A DNA stretch of 64,000 bases, taken from positions 102,614 through 166,613 of the forward strand of contig NZ_JAAVUY010000016.1 of assembly GCF_018449695.1 (NCBI RefSeq), in the 5' to 3' direction. This document shows positions 25,780-35,127 of the stretch, one piece after another (the first letter of the stretch is position 1; each line of letters opens with the position of its first letter). This stretch comes from Bradyrhizobium sp. dw_411. Its GTDB lineage: Bacteria > Pseudomonadota > Alphaproteobacteria > Rhizobiales > Xanthobacteraceae. The translations under genes and the position numbers were made by a program. Under the pieces are notes generated by a model. That model made no database searches, was not told where the DNA came from, and saw nothing but the letters and a program-made list of their open reading frames with translations.

Positions 25780-26861
25780 ACACCTGTCAGTTCGACAGCA
25801 GACGCGGCGCGTTCGCGAAGCTCGTCTGGAAGCTCCCCGGAATTTCCGGCGAGAATAATTCTCAGGCGATCTGTCAGGTCCGTGCGTGATGGGTCATTTG
25901 CCAACACGTTCAGGATCATGCGTGTCTCGATTTGGGGTGGAACGGGTTTTTTCTGCGCAGCGAGAACGCTGACGTATCGTTGCCACATCCCGGCATCATC
26001 GGGTGCGATGGTCAAGGCGTAACGCAGGCCCTGTTCCTCCAGTTCAAGTGGAGGCCTCTCGCCGCGGCGTGCCATTTCAGTCGCAAGCACGTACGCGCGA
26101 TGAAGGCTTGCCGCGTCATCCGCCTGTGCCGCTTCAATCACGGAGGCACGATAGGTTTCCAACAGCGTCTGGGCGGGGCCGTCCGAAACGACACGGCCGT
26201 GCTCCAGCAGCAGGCATCGATTGCACATGCTCGCAAGCAGGGCCTCGGAATGCGAAGCAATCACGAGGATCGACGAACGTTCGATAAGATCGTTCAATTT
26301 CTTCTGGGCTTTTTGGGCGAACTGCGCGTCGCCTGTCGCGAGGCCCTCATCGAGTAAGAGGATTTCGGGTTCTACCGCGGTGGCGATCGAAAAGCCGAGG
26401 CGCGTCATCATGCCTGACGAATAGATTCGGACGGGCAAGTCGATGTAGTCGCCAAGCTCGGCGAAATCGATGATCTCTTCCATCTTCGCCAGGATCTTGC
26501 GCCGGCTGAGGCCCATATGAAGCCCGAAACTATACAGGTTTTCGCGTCCGGTGCCGTCCGGGTTGAGGCCGGGCGTGGTGTTGAACAGAGTGGAGATGCG
26601 CCCGACGGAAGTGATGCGGCCGCGGGTGGGAGGATAGGCGCCGGACAGCAGCCGCAGCATGGTGGATTTGCCGGCCCCGTTGTGCCCCATCAGGCCCAGG
26701 CGATCGCCCTCACGCAGCTCGAAAGAAATTTCACGCAAGGCGGTGACCACGCTGCGTTCGGTATCGATGGCGCCGCCGGTGCGCGACATCACCGATCGCA
26801 GCCCGCGCCTGAGATTTACCGGAAACTCCACCCAGGCATTTTCAAGCGACAGCCGTGTCAT
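25776..26861 (-). CDS. wzt: Polysaccharide ABC exporter ATP-binding protein with unusual C-terminal helical repeats
   Basis: The 361-residue ATPase powers export of lipid-linked polysaccharide with the permease encoded just upstream. Residues 1-240 hold the ATPase: Walker A GHNGAGKST (59-67), signature YSSGMMTRLGFS (147-158), Walker B ILLLDEGLATGD (167-178), and H-loop SH at 203-204. Instead of the usual beta-sandwich that recognises capped O-antigen, residues about 250-361 are helical and align without gaps to the repeats of the TylF-like methyltransferase at 7284-8603 (shared pieces RY, VL, KPVP, IE.R). It follows wzm by 12 bases. Confidence 0.92.
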   Translation of the reverse strand: MTRLSLENAWVEFPVNLRRGLRSVMSRTGGAIDTERSVVTALREISFELREGDRLGLMGHNGAGKSTMLRLLSGAYPPTRGRITSVGRISTLFNTTPGLNPDGTGRENLYSFGLHMGLSRRKILAKMEEIIDFAELGDYIDLPVRIYSSGMMTRLGFSIATAVEPEILLLDEGLATGDAQFAQKAQKKLNDLIERSSILVIASHSEALLASMCNRCLLLEHGRVVSDGPAQTLLETYRASVIEAAQADDAASLHRAYVLATEMARRGERPPLELEEQGLRYALTIAPDDAGMWQRYVSVLAAQKKPVPPQIETRMILNVLANDPSRTDLTDRLRIILAGNSGELPDELRERAASAVELTGV

Positions 26862-26873
26862 GCGTGGTTTCCT

Positions 26874-27722
26874 TCAATACCAGTAGGGCATGCGGTCGCG
26901 CTGCTTGCCGTAAACCCAGAGCGTAATCGTCGAGCCAACCACGAGCGTGGCGAGCACCCACAGCCAGCTCACCAGCGGGGGCACAATCCCGAGCAACGGA
27001 TCCCGCATGATCCGTACAAGGTGATAAAGCGGATTGAAATCGGCAGCAAAGGCGAGGTTGGGCCCGAGCATGTCCTTTGGCCAGAATACCGGCGTCACGA
27101 AGATCGCAATCTGCATCGCGCTGGCGGTCGCTGGAATCAAGTCACGCACGCGCAGACACATCATGCCGATGAAAAGACTCATCCAGACGCCGTTCATCAT
27201 AATGAGAAGCAGCCCCGGAATGGCATAGAACACGGCCCAGCCGGGCGAATACCAGGTTCCGACCATCACCACGATGTAGAAAACGAATTGATGGCAAAAC
27301 ATCAGCAGGGATCGCCAGACATGCGCGAAGGCGAATGCGATGAAAGGGAACCGCATCGAAAGCGCGGTGGATTGTCCGGCAACCATGATGCCGGCGCCTT
27401 CGGTGATGAAGGAGGCAATCAGGCCCCACACGATCATGCTGGCGGTGACGTAGCGAAAATACTGGTAGGGGTCCTGGTGCAGAATTGAACCCCAGATCAC
27501 ACCCATCACCACCACGAAGGCGGCGAGGCTAAGCGTGTGCCAGAATGCACCGATCCGGGTTCGGCGGAATCGCCAGATCACATCGATCCAGCCGGCATGC
27601 AGCCAAACCGGCGCCATATGGATCGCTTCAGCGAGTTCGTTCAGCGAAACCGCGAAAGGACCTCCCGGCGAAGGCAGGACCACTTCCTTGGTGCTTGCTT
27701 TGGTATTCATTTCCTCGGCCAT
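26874..27722 (-). CDS. wzm: Polysaccharide ABC exporter permease
   Basis: The 282-residue integral membrane protein has about six transmembrane helices of the ABC-2 type. It opens with an amphipathic segment and RFRRTRIGAFWHTLSLAAFVVV, then a typical WPKDMLGPNLAFAADFNPLYHLVRIMRDPLLG near the C-terminus, the signature of the Wzm/TagG/KpsM group. It exports a completed lipid-linked glycan across the inner membrane together with Wzt. The start is uncertain: MAEEMNTK at 27722 and MTFWKLAAK at 27758 are both possible, and neither has a strong ribosome site. Confidence 0.9.
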   Translation of the reverse strand: MAEEMNTKASTKEVVLPSPGGPFAVSLNELAEAIHMAPVWLHAGWIDVIWRFRRTRIGAFWHTLSLAAFVVVMGVIWGSILHQDPYQYFRYVTASMIVWGLIASFITEGAGIMVAGQSTALSMRFPFIAFAFAHVWRSLLMFCHQFVFYIVVMVGTWYSPGWAVFYAIPGLLLIMMNGVWMSLFIGMMCLRVRDLIPATASAMQIAIFVTPVFWPKDMLGPNLAFAADFNPLYHLVRIMRDPLLGIVPPLVSWLWVLATLVVGSTITLWVYGKQRDRMPYWY

Positions 27723-27834
27723 GATTGGGCTTTTAGCTGCCAACTTCCAGAAAGTCATGTCACCAGGTCTCGCGGATTGACGCTTTGACCCAACCAATAT
27801 GGTGCGGAAAGGCCGCAGCGGCCTTCTGTCTCGA

Positions 27835-29040
27835 TTAAATCTCCCCGGCGAATACCGACCGCGGGCTCGCACGGAAGATCGAGCGGAATGTTCCACCCGT
27901 GCGCGTGAAGGCTTCGTTGCGGCCGATCACGGCGTTCTCGTTGTTGATCGATAGCGCCAGCAAACACAGCGCGATCTTTCGTTCCGCAAGCGCGGCGGAC
28001 GGGAGAATGGGCAGGCGGGCGCCGGGCAGGAACTTGTTTTGCTTCTGCGGGGTGTCATCGGCGACGAAATCGATCAGGTCGGTGACGCCCATGAAGTTGG
28101 CGAAGGCACAGGCGAGGTGGCCGGCGCCGAACAGCGCGATCGGGCCTTTCTCGGCACGGACGCGCTCGAGCCTGGCGCGCAATTCCTTGCGTGCCGGTTC
28201 ATAGGCGTCGGCGTAGCGCGCCAGCCATCCGGTCTGGGCCCGCGCGGCCTCGGTGATACGGACTGGCCCGGGCCCGCCTGTCTTGCGGGCGAGCTGCACC
28301 AGCGAGTTTTCGAACGGCAGCGGATAGATGTCGGTCCGGATCGGCTCGAAGCCGCCGATGGTCAAGAGCGGCGCAAAGGTCTCGGGCGTCAGGAACAGCG
28401 AATGTTCCTCCCACACCATGCAATAATCATTCAGGCGCAGGCTCGTGGTGCAGTCCGGCACCTCGACCATGATGATGCCGCCCGGCTTCACGAGTGCTGC
28501 GATGCCATGAATGAACGCGTGCAAATCTTCGGCGTGCTCCATGATGTGGCGAACGATCAGCACATCCGCAGCACCGCGCCGCGCCGCGATCGCGCTCATG
28601 CGCTCCGGCGTCGTCAGCTTCTGCACGGTCTCGATATTGGCGGCCGGATTTTTGACGCCGAGATCCCCGTCGAGCGTCACCCGCCAGCTATGTTTGAAAC
28701 CCTTGCGCGTGAAGCGGTCGATCGTGGTGTCGTCCTTCGAGGTCAGCGCACCGATGACGCTGTCGGTGGTGACACCGGGGAGTGCGACGATCTGATCGAC
28801 GACCCCGTCGAGATGCTCTTCCGGCTCGCGGGCAAACAGCCAGTCATACGGCGGCACCAGCGCGTCATGGGGCACCGGCTTCATGATCTGGATCGTCGCG
28901 CAATTCTCGCATTGTCCCAGCGCCAGACGGAAATTGCGCTCCGGCGCGTTCGCCTCTTTCAGGAAAAACGACGAGACGGGATGAGACCCCACATCCAGCC
29001 GCTCCACGACTTCAGGCGACCCGCAAACCAGACAAACCAT
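27835..29040 (-). CDS. C-methyltransferase-like protein with degenerate SAM motif
   Basis: The 401-residue protein has the architecture of sugar C-methyltransferases (NovU/TylC3 type). It has an N-terminal zinc-binding region (CLVCGS at the start, CENCATIQ near 44-51), a central methyltransferase domain, and a C-terminal Rossmann-like domain with IALFGAGHLACAFANF. The expected DIGSNDGS loop, intact in the relative at 30961-32226, reads ALTSKDDTTIDRF here, so SAM binding may be weakened or lost. MEHAEDLHAF and VEVPDCTTS in the later strands are kept. It sits directly before wzm on the same strand. Confidence 0.8.
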   Translation of the reverse strand: MVCLVCGSPEVVERLDVGSHPVSSFFLKEANAPERNFRLALGQCENCATIQIMKPVPHDALVPPYDWLFAREPEEHLDGVVDQIVALPGVTTDSVIGALTSKDDTTIDRFTRKGFKHSWRVTLDGDLGVKNPAANIETVQKLTTPERMSAIAARRGAADVLIVRHIMEHAEDLHAFIHGIAALVKPGGIIMVEVPDCTTSLRLNDYCMVWEEHSLFLTPETFAPLLTIGGFEPIRTDIYPLPFENSLVQLARKTGGPGPVRITEAARAQTGWLARYADAYEPARKELRARLERVRAEKGPIALFGAGHLACAFANFMGVTDLIDFVADDTPQKQNKFLPGARLPILPSAALAERKIALCLLALSINNENAVIGRNEAFTRTGGTFRSIFRASPRSVFAGEI

Positions 29041-29186
29041 GTTTTTCTCCAGACCGCCCGCAATCCCAGGGGGGTGGCGACGGGTTTTCTCTACAACGTT
29101 GACCCATCAAGCGAAAGCGTCCGATGCCCCTGTCCAATCCCCTTTGTCAGGTCCCTTGGGCCTCGTCCGCAGAACGTTGTTCCGGG

Positions 29187-29732
29187 TCACAGATGGGCTG
29201 AGGATGGCCCAGGCAAAGCAAGCCCCGACAGATACGCATGACCTGCGGCCGCGTCGGTCTCCGGCGGCGCCCATTCGGGCGTCTCGGTCATGTCGCGGCT
29301 AAAGGGGCCGATGGTAGTTTCGAGGAAGACGATCCATTCGGACCGGAAGATCAAGGTGTGAAATATCCGGTCGGGCATCCGGTAGAAGAAATTTCCGCCC
29401 TCCGCGGCCGGGGTCATTGGGATCACTTGCGTCACCGCGCCCGTCTCATCGAACAGCAGCGCATCGCAGGCGCCCTCGATCAGCGTCATCGTCTCGAGCT
29501 TGCCGATATGGCGGTGCGGCCGGACATAGGAACTGCGATGCATGACAATCAGCATTTCCTGCTGCGCGGCATGTTCATCGGCATGGAAGCACAGCCGGCA
29601 TCGCCGCCGCGCGGATTTCCCTGCCTTGTCCTTGAGCAGATCGACAATCGAATGGTCTGCTGCGAGGAAGCCGCCATCGGAATAGATGATTTCCGGCGAG
29701 ATATGCTTCAGGCGGGTGTGAAACTGGTTCAT
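29187..29732 (-). CDS. WbuC-like cupin metalloprotein
   Basis: The 181-residue protein is a single cupin. VRPHRHIGKLETMTLIEG (about 100-117) supplies the metal-binding His and Glu residues, and IFHTLI gives the later His. It resembles WbuC proteins, which occur in O-antigen clusters but have no firmly established reaction. RRRCRLCFHADEHAAQQEMLIV precedes the cupin core as in that family. I chose MNQFHTRLKHISPE at 29732; the longer frame adds 54 unlike residues. It lies 146 bases before the C-methyltransferase-like gene on the same strand. Confidence 0.75.
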   Translation of the reverse strand: MNQFHTRLKHISPEIIYSDGGFLAADHSIVDLLKDKAGKSARRRCRLCFHADEHAAQQEMLIVMHRSSYVRPHRHIGKLETMTLIEGACDALLFDETGAVTQVIPMTPAAEGGNFFYRMPDRIFHTLIFRSEWIVFLETTIGPFSRDMTETPEWAPPETDAAAGHAYLSGLALPGPSSAHL

Positions 29733-30057
29733 GGTAAGGCCGAACCGAGGGGTGATCGATTGTGCGGAGCACCCCGGGTAAAGCCACCTCCATATCGTGG
29801 TCGTCAGGCGGTTAAATGCCCTGATAGGGGCTGGTCCATCTAGCATGTCGGCCGCGCGGGAGGCAAACCCGGACGCGGGTGCCGAGAAACCCATTTTGGC
29901 ATTGTTTCGTCTGATCTAAAGCATTAGAAAATCAAATGTTTTTTGGATTTATGGGGAGTGCCTGGCCGAGCTTGCCGCCGCCTTTGGCCAACGAGGTTGA
30001 CAAGGCGAGTGCCCGCATGGTTCGCATCTGCGCTTCCTCGATAGGATTCCTCAGGGA
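29733..30057. other. Divergent intergenic region
   Basis: About 325 bases lie between the divergent WbuC-like and reductase genes. An AT-rich patch (about 29910-29950) is the best place for promoters, but I could not define boxes. No ORF with a ribosome site was found. Confidence 0.4.
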
Positions 30058-30948
30058 ATGACGGATAAATCAGCGTATCTGGTGGTGGGCGGCGACAGCC
30101 TGGTCGGCGGCGGCGTGGTCGCCGCGCTCGAGCAGCGCGGCCATCGGACGTTCGCGAGCACGCGCCGGCGCGACACGCTCGATCCCAAACGGGTCTATCT
30201 CGATTTCGAAAGCGAGCAGCCATTCCGGGCGCCGGCCGAGGCCGGCTACGCCTTCCTGATCGCGGCGGCGACCAATTACGATCGTTGTGAAACCGACCCG
30301 CTCGCCAAGGTCATCAATGTCGAACTGATCCCGCGCGCGGTGGCATCGCTGCTCGAACAGGGCCTGTTCGTGACGTTCGTTTCCACCAATTCGGTATTCG
30401 GCGGCGAACAGCCATGGCCGCATGAGGATGGCGCGCACGCGCCGGGCATCGCCTATGCGCAGCAGAAGTCCGATGGCGAGAAGGTCGTGCTCGATGCCGC
30501 TGCAAAGCTCGGCGCGTTGGACCGGCTGAACATCGTGCGCCTGACCAAGATCATGAATGCAGGCGTCTCGCCGGTTCCGGCCTGGATCGCGGCGTGGAAG
30601 AAAAACCAGCCGATCCAGCCGTTCGCCGATTTGATCTTCGCGCCCATTTCGGTGAAGTTCGTCGGCAATGCGCTCGCCACGATCGGCGAGAAACGGGTCT
30701 CCGGCAATCTTCATCTGTCCGGCGCCGCCAATGTCAGCTACATCGAATTCGCCCAGGCCCTGGCGGCGCGGCTCGGTGTCAGCAACGACCTGATCCATCC
30801 GACCACTTCTGTCGAAAAAGGCATACACATCGCGTTCAAGCCGCGTTTCAGTGGCCTCGGCATGACCAGAACCACTGAGCTGACCGGGATTGAACCGCAA
30901 CCGCTCGATCGTCTCGTCGACGATCTGATTGCAGACCTGAGAGACTGA
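30058..30948 (+). CDS. RmlD-like NAD(P)-dependent sugar reductase (extended SDR)
   Basis: The 296-residue protein resembles dTDP-4-dehydrorhamnose reductase. It has a nucleotide-binding loop VVGGDSLVGGGVV near residues 9-21, FLIAAATNYDRCE near 66-78, the Ser region VSTNSVFGGE, and the catalytic YAQQK (YxxxK) near 139-143. It would reduce a 4-keto nucleotide sugar, which fits the C-methyltransferase gene that follows 12 bases later, since those enzymes work on 4-keto sugars. The substrate cannot be read from the sequence. Confidence 0.8.
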   Translation: MTDKSAYLVVGGDSLVGGGVVAALEQRGHRTFASTRRRDTLDPKRVYLDFESEQPFRAPAEAGYAFLIAAATNYDRCETDPLAKVINVELIPRAVASLLEQGLFVTFVSTNSVFGGEQPWPHEDGAHAPGIAYAQQKSDGEKVVLDAAAKLGALDRLNIVRLTKIMNAGVSPVPAWIAAWKKNQPIQPFADLIFAPISVKFVGNALATIGEKRVSGNLHLSGAANVSYIEFAQALAARLGVSNDLIHPTTSVEKGIHIAFKPRFSGLGMTRTTELTGIEPQPLDRLVDDLIADLRD

Positions 30949-30960
30949 GGGAAAACCGAG

Positions 30961-32226
30961 ATGCCAGCGACAGTTTCTCATCGCGACACTTGCCGGTTGT
31001 GCGGCTCAAAAAACGTCGAGCGCGTCGTCAGCCTGCAGCCGATTCCGCTGTCGGAGAATTATTCAACCGATCGCCAGGTAGCGGCGAATGCGCCGCGTTA
31101 TCCCGTCGATGTCTACATGTGCGGCGATTGCGGACACGTCCAGCATCTGGACGTGATCGATCCCAAGGATCTCTGGGATTCCTATACGTACTACTCGGGT
31201 GACGCCAAGGGCATGCCGGAACACTTCCTGCAGGTGTCCGACAAGATCATCAAGAAGAGCAATCCGCCCGCGGGTTCGCTCATTGTCGATATCGGCAGCA
31301 ATGACGGCTCGCTGCTCAAGCCGTTCAAGCAGGCCGGGTTCCGCGTGCTCGGCATCGATCCGGCCACCGAGGTCGCGAAGAAGGCCAACGAGTCCGGCAT
31401 CCCGACCATTCCGTCGCTGATGAGTCTCGATCTGGCCAAGCAGATCCATGGCGAGCACGGACCGGCGCAGGTGATCTGCGCTTTCAACGTGTTCGCGCAT
31501 GCCGACAATCTCGGCGAGATGGTGGATTGCGTGCGCCTGATGCTGGCGCCGGATGGGTTGTTCTTCTTCGAAGCGCAATACCTGCTGGATATTATCGACG
31601 GCGTGCTGATCGCGACCATCTTCCACGAACATATGAGCCATCACTCGGTAAAGCCGCTGATCGATTTCCTCGATCGGCACGGGCTGGAACTGATCTCGGT
31701 CGAGCGCGCCCGCATCCAGCACGGCTCGCTGATCGGCGCGGTGCAGCTCAAGGGCGGGAAACGTCCGGTCGAAGACTCCGTGAAGCAGTTGCTTGCGCTG
31801 GAAGCCGACCGCAAGCTCGACAAGTTGCAGACCTTGCGTGACTTCGACGCCAAGGTGAAGCAATTGCGGGATCGCACGATCGGTCTGGTCGAGACCTGGA
31901 AGAAGCAGGGCGCGACGATCGCAGGCTATGGCGCCGCGCGCAGCGGCCCGACCCTGATTGCGCAGCTCGGGCTTGCCGGCGCGATCGAGTTCATTGTCGA
32001 CGACCATCCGCAAAAGGTCGGCAAGTATGAGACCGGCGATGGCATCCCGGTGGTTCCGACCGCGGAACTATGCAAGAGAATGCCCGATTACACGGTGATC
32101 CTGGCGTGGGTACATTCGCAAAAGATCATCGAAACCAATCAGGAATATTTGGACAAGGGCGGTCACCTCGTTGTTCTCTGTCCGCAGACGCGGATCGTCG
32201 GGAAAAACGGGGACGTCAAGTTCTGA
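30961..32226 (+). CDS. Nucleotide-sugar C-methyltransferase (NovU/TylC3 type)
   Basis: The 421-residue enzyme has all three expected parts: an N-terminal zinc site (CRLCGS near 11-16, CGDCGHVQ near 54-61), a SAM domain with intact IVDIGSNDGSLLKPF near 108-122 and GIDPA after it, and a C-terminal Rossmann domain with IAGYGAARSGPTLIAQ. FHEHMSHHSV (about 221-230) carries the His/Glu pair thought to act in catalysis in this family. These enzymes add a methyl group to C-3 of a 4-keto sugar, giving branched 3-C-methyl sugars. It follows the RmlD-like reductase by 12 bases. Confidence 0.9.
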   Translation: MPATVSHRDTCRLCGSKNVERVVSLQPIPLSENYSTDRQVAANAPRYPVDVYMCGDCGHVQHLDVIDPKDLWDSYTYYSGDAKGMPEHFLQVSDKIIKKSNPPAGSLIVDIGSNDGSLLKPFKQAGFRVLGIDPATEVAKKANESGIPTIPSLMSLDLAKQIHGEHGPAQVICAFNVFAHADNLGEMVDCVRLMLAPDGLFFFEAQYLLDIIDGVLIATIFHEHMSHHSVKPLIDFLDRHGLELISVERARIQHGSLIGAVQLKGGKRPVEDSVKQLLALEADRKLDKLQTLRDFDAKVKQLRDRTIGLVETWKKQGATIAGYGAARSGPTLIAQLGLAGAIEFIVDDHPQKVGKYETGDGIPVVPTAELCKRMPDYTVILAWVHSQKIIETNQEYLDKGGHLVVLCPQTRIVGKNGDVKF

Positions 32227-32301
32227 GCGACAAGATTTGAGCGACCAAGTTCCGAGCGGCCAGGCCGCGATCGATATGAGGCCGTGGAAAGGCATTACGT
32301 G

Positions 32302-32982
32302 ATGGATACGCCGAAAACAAAAGAAGCCCAGTACCAGGTCATCGTCGAGGCCGCCCAGGAACGGGGATATGAGACCCTCGGTCTTCGCGGCAGCGAGAGC
32401 TGGTACCAGGATCCGAAGCACATCGTGTTCCGGCTGTCGCGCTACAAGTTCGTTTCGAAGATGCTGTCCGGCCGCAACCATGTGCTGGAAGTCGGATGCG
32501 GTGACGCGTTCGGAACCCGCATTGTTCAGGCCGAGGTCGGCAAGCTCACGGCGATCGACTTCGATCCGGTGTTCATCGAGGATGTGAACAAGCGGATGTT
32601 GCCGCGCTGGCAATTCGATGCGCGTGTGCATGACATGCTCGACGGTCCCGTCGCCGGCAATTTCGACGCGGTCTATTCGCTCGACGTGCTGGAGCATATC
32701 GAGCCGGCGAAAGAGAAATTGTTCCTCAAGAATGCGTTCGAGCCGCTCGACGTCAACGGCGCCGCGATCATCGGACTGCCGTCACTGGAGAGCCAGCCTT
32801 ATGCTTCGGTCCAGTCGAAGCTCGGGCACATCAATTGCAAATCGGCGCCCGACCTGAAGAAGCTGATGGCGGAGTTCTTCCACAACGTCTTCATCTTCAG
32901 CATGAACGACGAAGTGGTGCATACCGGCTTCCACAAGATGGCCAATTACGTGTTCGCCATCGGTGCGGGAAAGCGGTCTTAA
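32302..32982 (+). CDS. Class I SAM-dependent methyltransferase
   Basis: The 226-residue protein has motif I VLEVGCGDAFGTRIVQ near 62-77, LTAIDFDPVFIED after it, and FDAVYSLDVLEHIEPAKEK (about 117-135). It is a Methyltransf_11/23-like enzyme. I chose MDTPKTKEAQYQ at 32302, which has AAAGG upstream; GTG codons at 32284 and 32299 are alternatives. It is the third gene of the plus-strand group starting at 30058. The repeat at 33006-33120 follows. Confidence 0.82.
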   Translation: MDTPKTKEAQYQVIVEAAQERGYETLGLRGSESWYQDPKHIVFRLSRYKFVSKMLSGRNHVLEVGCGDAFGTRIVQAEVGKLTAIDFDPVFIEDVNKRMLPRWQFDARVHDMLDGPVAGNFDAVYSLDVLEHIEPAKEKLFLKNAFEPLDVNGAAIIGLPSLESQPYASVQSKLGHINCKSAPDLKKLMAEFFHNVFIFSMNDEVVHTGFHKMANYVFAIGAGKRS

Positions 32983-33005
32983 GTTGGTCGCATCGTCGAC
33001 CGTAT

Positions 33006-33120
33006 CCATTGGTTCATGGTTCGAGACGCGCGAAGTCGCGCTCCTCACCATGATGACCTGAGATCCTCGTACGGACCTCATCCTGAGGAGCATCGCAAAG
33101 CGATGCGTCTCGAAGGATGG
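33006..33120. repeat. Palindromic repeat, CTCATCCTGAGGAGC type
   Basis: The stretch contains CCTCATCCTGAGGAGCATCG, AAAGCGATGCGTCTCGAAGG and, in opposite sense at the left, GGTTCGAGACGCGCGAAGTC. This is a well-known Bradyrhizobium/Rhodopseudomonas intergenic repeat. It separates two convergent gene groups and may help end transcription. Confidence 0.7.
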
Positions 33121-33162
33121 AGCTATTTCCACATGCAGTCGGGCAGGTTCCCTTGCTCGTGC

Positions 33163-34344
33163 TCAACGCCCGGCGATATCGGCGGGTTTGTCGTTCGCTC
33201 TGGCCGCGGCAGTCATCGCTTTGCCGGCTTCGTCCATCCGATGCATCCAGCCGGTGACGTCGTCACGGTTGCGATCGAGCACGATCCGGTTTCGCAGCAA
33301 ATGCACCGCCAGATGCAGCGGCGAGAACGGCCAGAGCCGAAGCGCCAGCCAGCCCATGGCAAGAATTCTTCCCGCTTTTCCAAAGCCCGTGGTCTGGCGT
33401 ATGGCGGTCAATGCCCTGACATCGGAATCATTGCCGCCGGCGACCGCGGCAATGACGGCGGGGTCGGCGTTTTTGCCATGCCACACCAGTTGCAGCCGGG
33501 CCGCGCTGAATCGTAATCGCCGGACAAACCGGTCCGGATAATCAGGCGCAGTCTGCCCCACGATCGAATTAGCCAGCCGGTCATGCGCGACGGCGAGTTG
33601 GCGGGTGTTCTTCTCCCGATCCAGCAGCGTCGCGCCGGACAGCGTGGTGGCGGCGACCCGGAATATGGCGCGGATGCCCGGCACGTACACAAACCCGTTC
33701 TGGAATGCGACGATCCTGCCGACGATCACATCGCAGAACACGCCGAGCGTGACATCGAAGCCGCCGGCGGCGCGCAACAGGTCCGTGCGGAAAATGCCGG
33801 TGGTGCCGGATATCCAGTGGTCGGTCTTCTTGATGCGCCGACAGATGGTTTTCGGATCGAGATATTCGGTGCGGAACGAGGGCGGCGTGATCGGCCGCAC
33901 GCCGCGAATGGCGCCGTCGCTGCCGACGATCGCGAGCTGGCTGCAGGCGAGGCCTGCCTGCGGATGGTTGCCCAGCGCCGCCAGCAGCGGCCCGTAGAGA
34001 TTTGGCAGCACCAGGTCGTCGGCGCCGGGAAACGTAACATAGCGGCCCCGTGCAGCCGCGAGGCCTGTATTGAGCGCCGCGGCGACGCCCTGATTAACCT
34101 CATGGCGAATAATCTTGATCCGCGGGCTCGCAGCCTCCAGCGCCGCCAGCACCGGCTCGCTGCCATCGGTCGAGCCGTCATCGACGATGATGATCTCGGG
34201 ATCGCAGTTCTCGCTGTGCAGGACGCTCGCGACCGCACGGGGGAGAAAGTCGCGCTGATTGTAATGGGGAATGACGACGGTGAGCAGTTCGTCCCGGGGC
34301 GGTCGTTCGCCCGGAGTTGCTGCGTTACCGTCGGACATCTTCAT
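33163..34344 (-). CDS. Glycosyltransferase family 2
   Basis: The 393-residue protein has a GT-A domain: LTVVIPHYNQRDFLPRAVAS near 21-40, IIIVDDGSTDGSEPVL, NQGVAAALNTGLAAARG and the metal motif TFPGADDLVLP near 111-121. An extra 150-residue C-terminal part has one hydrophobic stretch (ILAMGWLALRLWPFSPLHLAVHL). It adds one sugar from a nucleotide donor on the cytosolic face. It is the last gene of the long minus-strand run that begins at 44527, so it may transfer the sugar made by that operon. Confidence 0.88.
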   Translation of the reverse strand: MKMSDGNAATPGERPPRDELLTVVIPHYNQRDFLPRAVASVLHSENCDPEIIIVDDGSTDGSEPVLAALEAASPRIKIIRHEVNQGVAAALNTGLAAARGRYVTFPGADDLVLPNLYGPLLAALGNHPQAGLACSQLAIVGSDGAIRGVRPITPPSFRTEYLDPKTICRRIKKTDHWISGTTGIFRTDLLRAAGGFDVTLGVFCDVIVGRIVAFQNGFVYVPGIRAIFRVAATTLSGATLLDREKNTRQLAVAHDRLANSIVGQTAPDYPDRFVRRLRFSAARLQLVWHGKNADPAVIAAVAGGNDSDVRALTAIRQTTGFGKAGRILAMGWLALRLWPFSPLHLAVHLLRNRIVLDRNRDDVTGWMHRMDEAGKAMTAAARANDKPADIAGR

Positions 34345-34422
34345 TCACCGGGACTGTCCGCGATCCCACGTCCGAATGCTCGGCCGGTATGGCCGATGCA
34401 TTCGGACTGAAATCGCCGATCG

Positions 34423-35085
34423 TTACTCGAAAACGATAAATTCGTGGTCACCGGTATAACCGGCCTGCTTGAAAACGAAATCCCATTCTTCCGGTGTATG
34501 GAATGCGCGGCAGGTGAGCTGCCAGTACATCAGGTTCACCTTTTCGCGCTCGTTGCGATAGGCCTCGACGCAGAGATATTTGCCGCCGCGGCTGACGCGT
34601 TCGATTTCGCCCAGCGCCGCATGCAGATCGTAATTGTAGAGATTATGAAGCGTATTGATCGAGACGATCAGATCGAAATGCTTGTCGGGGTAGGGCAGCT
34701 TGGCGGCCGAGCCGACCTGGCAGAACGGTTTGACGTCCTCCATGGTGTGTTCGATGGCGTAGGCGGAGATATCGATCCCTGAAACCTCCACGCCCGGCAC
34801 GCTCTCAAGGAAATCGTGCAGCAGGAAGCCCTTGCCGGAACCGACATCGAGGATCCGCATGCCCGGCTTGATGCCATAGGTAGCGACCATCGCGTCAGCG
34901 ACCTTGCGCCAGCGGCCGTCATATTTGTAGCCGCCATAGCCGGTCTCGCGGCTGCCGTCCCAATAATCATAGTCGAACTTGATCGCCATTTCGGCGACAT
35001 CGGCCTTGTCGCGCTGGGTGACGCGCGCGACGTAATCGCGCTTGGTCGATTTGTGAACGAGGCTGACGAAGTCCCGGTATGCCAT
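34423..35085 (-). CDS. Class I SAM-dependent methyltransferase
   Basis: The 220-residue protein has motif I RILDVGSGKGFLLHDF near 77-92, VSGIDISAYAIEH following strand 2, LPYPDKHFDLIVSINTLHNL near 128-147, and GGKYLCVEAYRNER. It lies 42 bases after the APH-like kinase gene and 78 bases before the glycosyltransferase gene, inside the same run. It probably methylates the operon's sugar or an intermediate. Confidence 0.82.
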   Translation of the reverse strand: MAYRDFVSLVHKSTKRDYVARVTQRDKADVAEMAIKFDYDYWDGSRETGYGGYKYDGRWRKVADAMVATYGIKPGMRILDVGSGKGFLLHDFLESVPGVEVSGIDISAYAIEHTMEDVKPFCQVGSAAKLPYPDKHFDLIVSINTLHNLYNYDLHAALGEIERVSRGGKYLCVEAYRNEREKVNLMYWQLTCRAFHTPEEWDFVFKQAGYTGDHEFIVFE

Positions 35086-35127
35086 CTTAACTCCTTGAGG
35101 TCGCTTGTTAGGTCTTTTGGACCTGTT

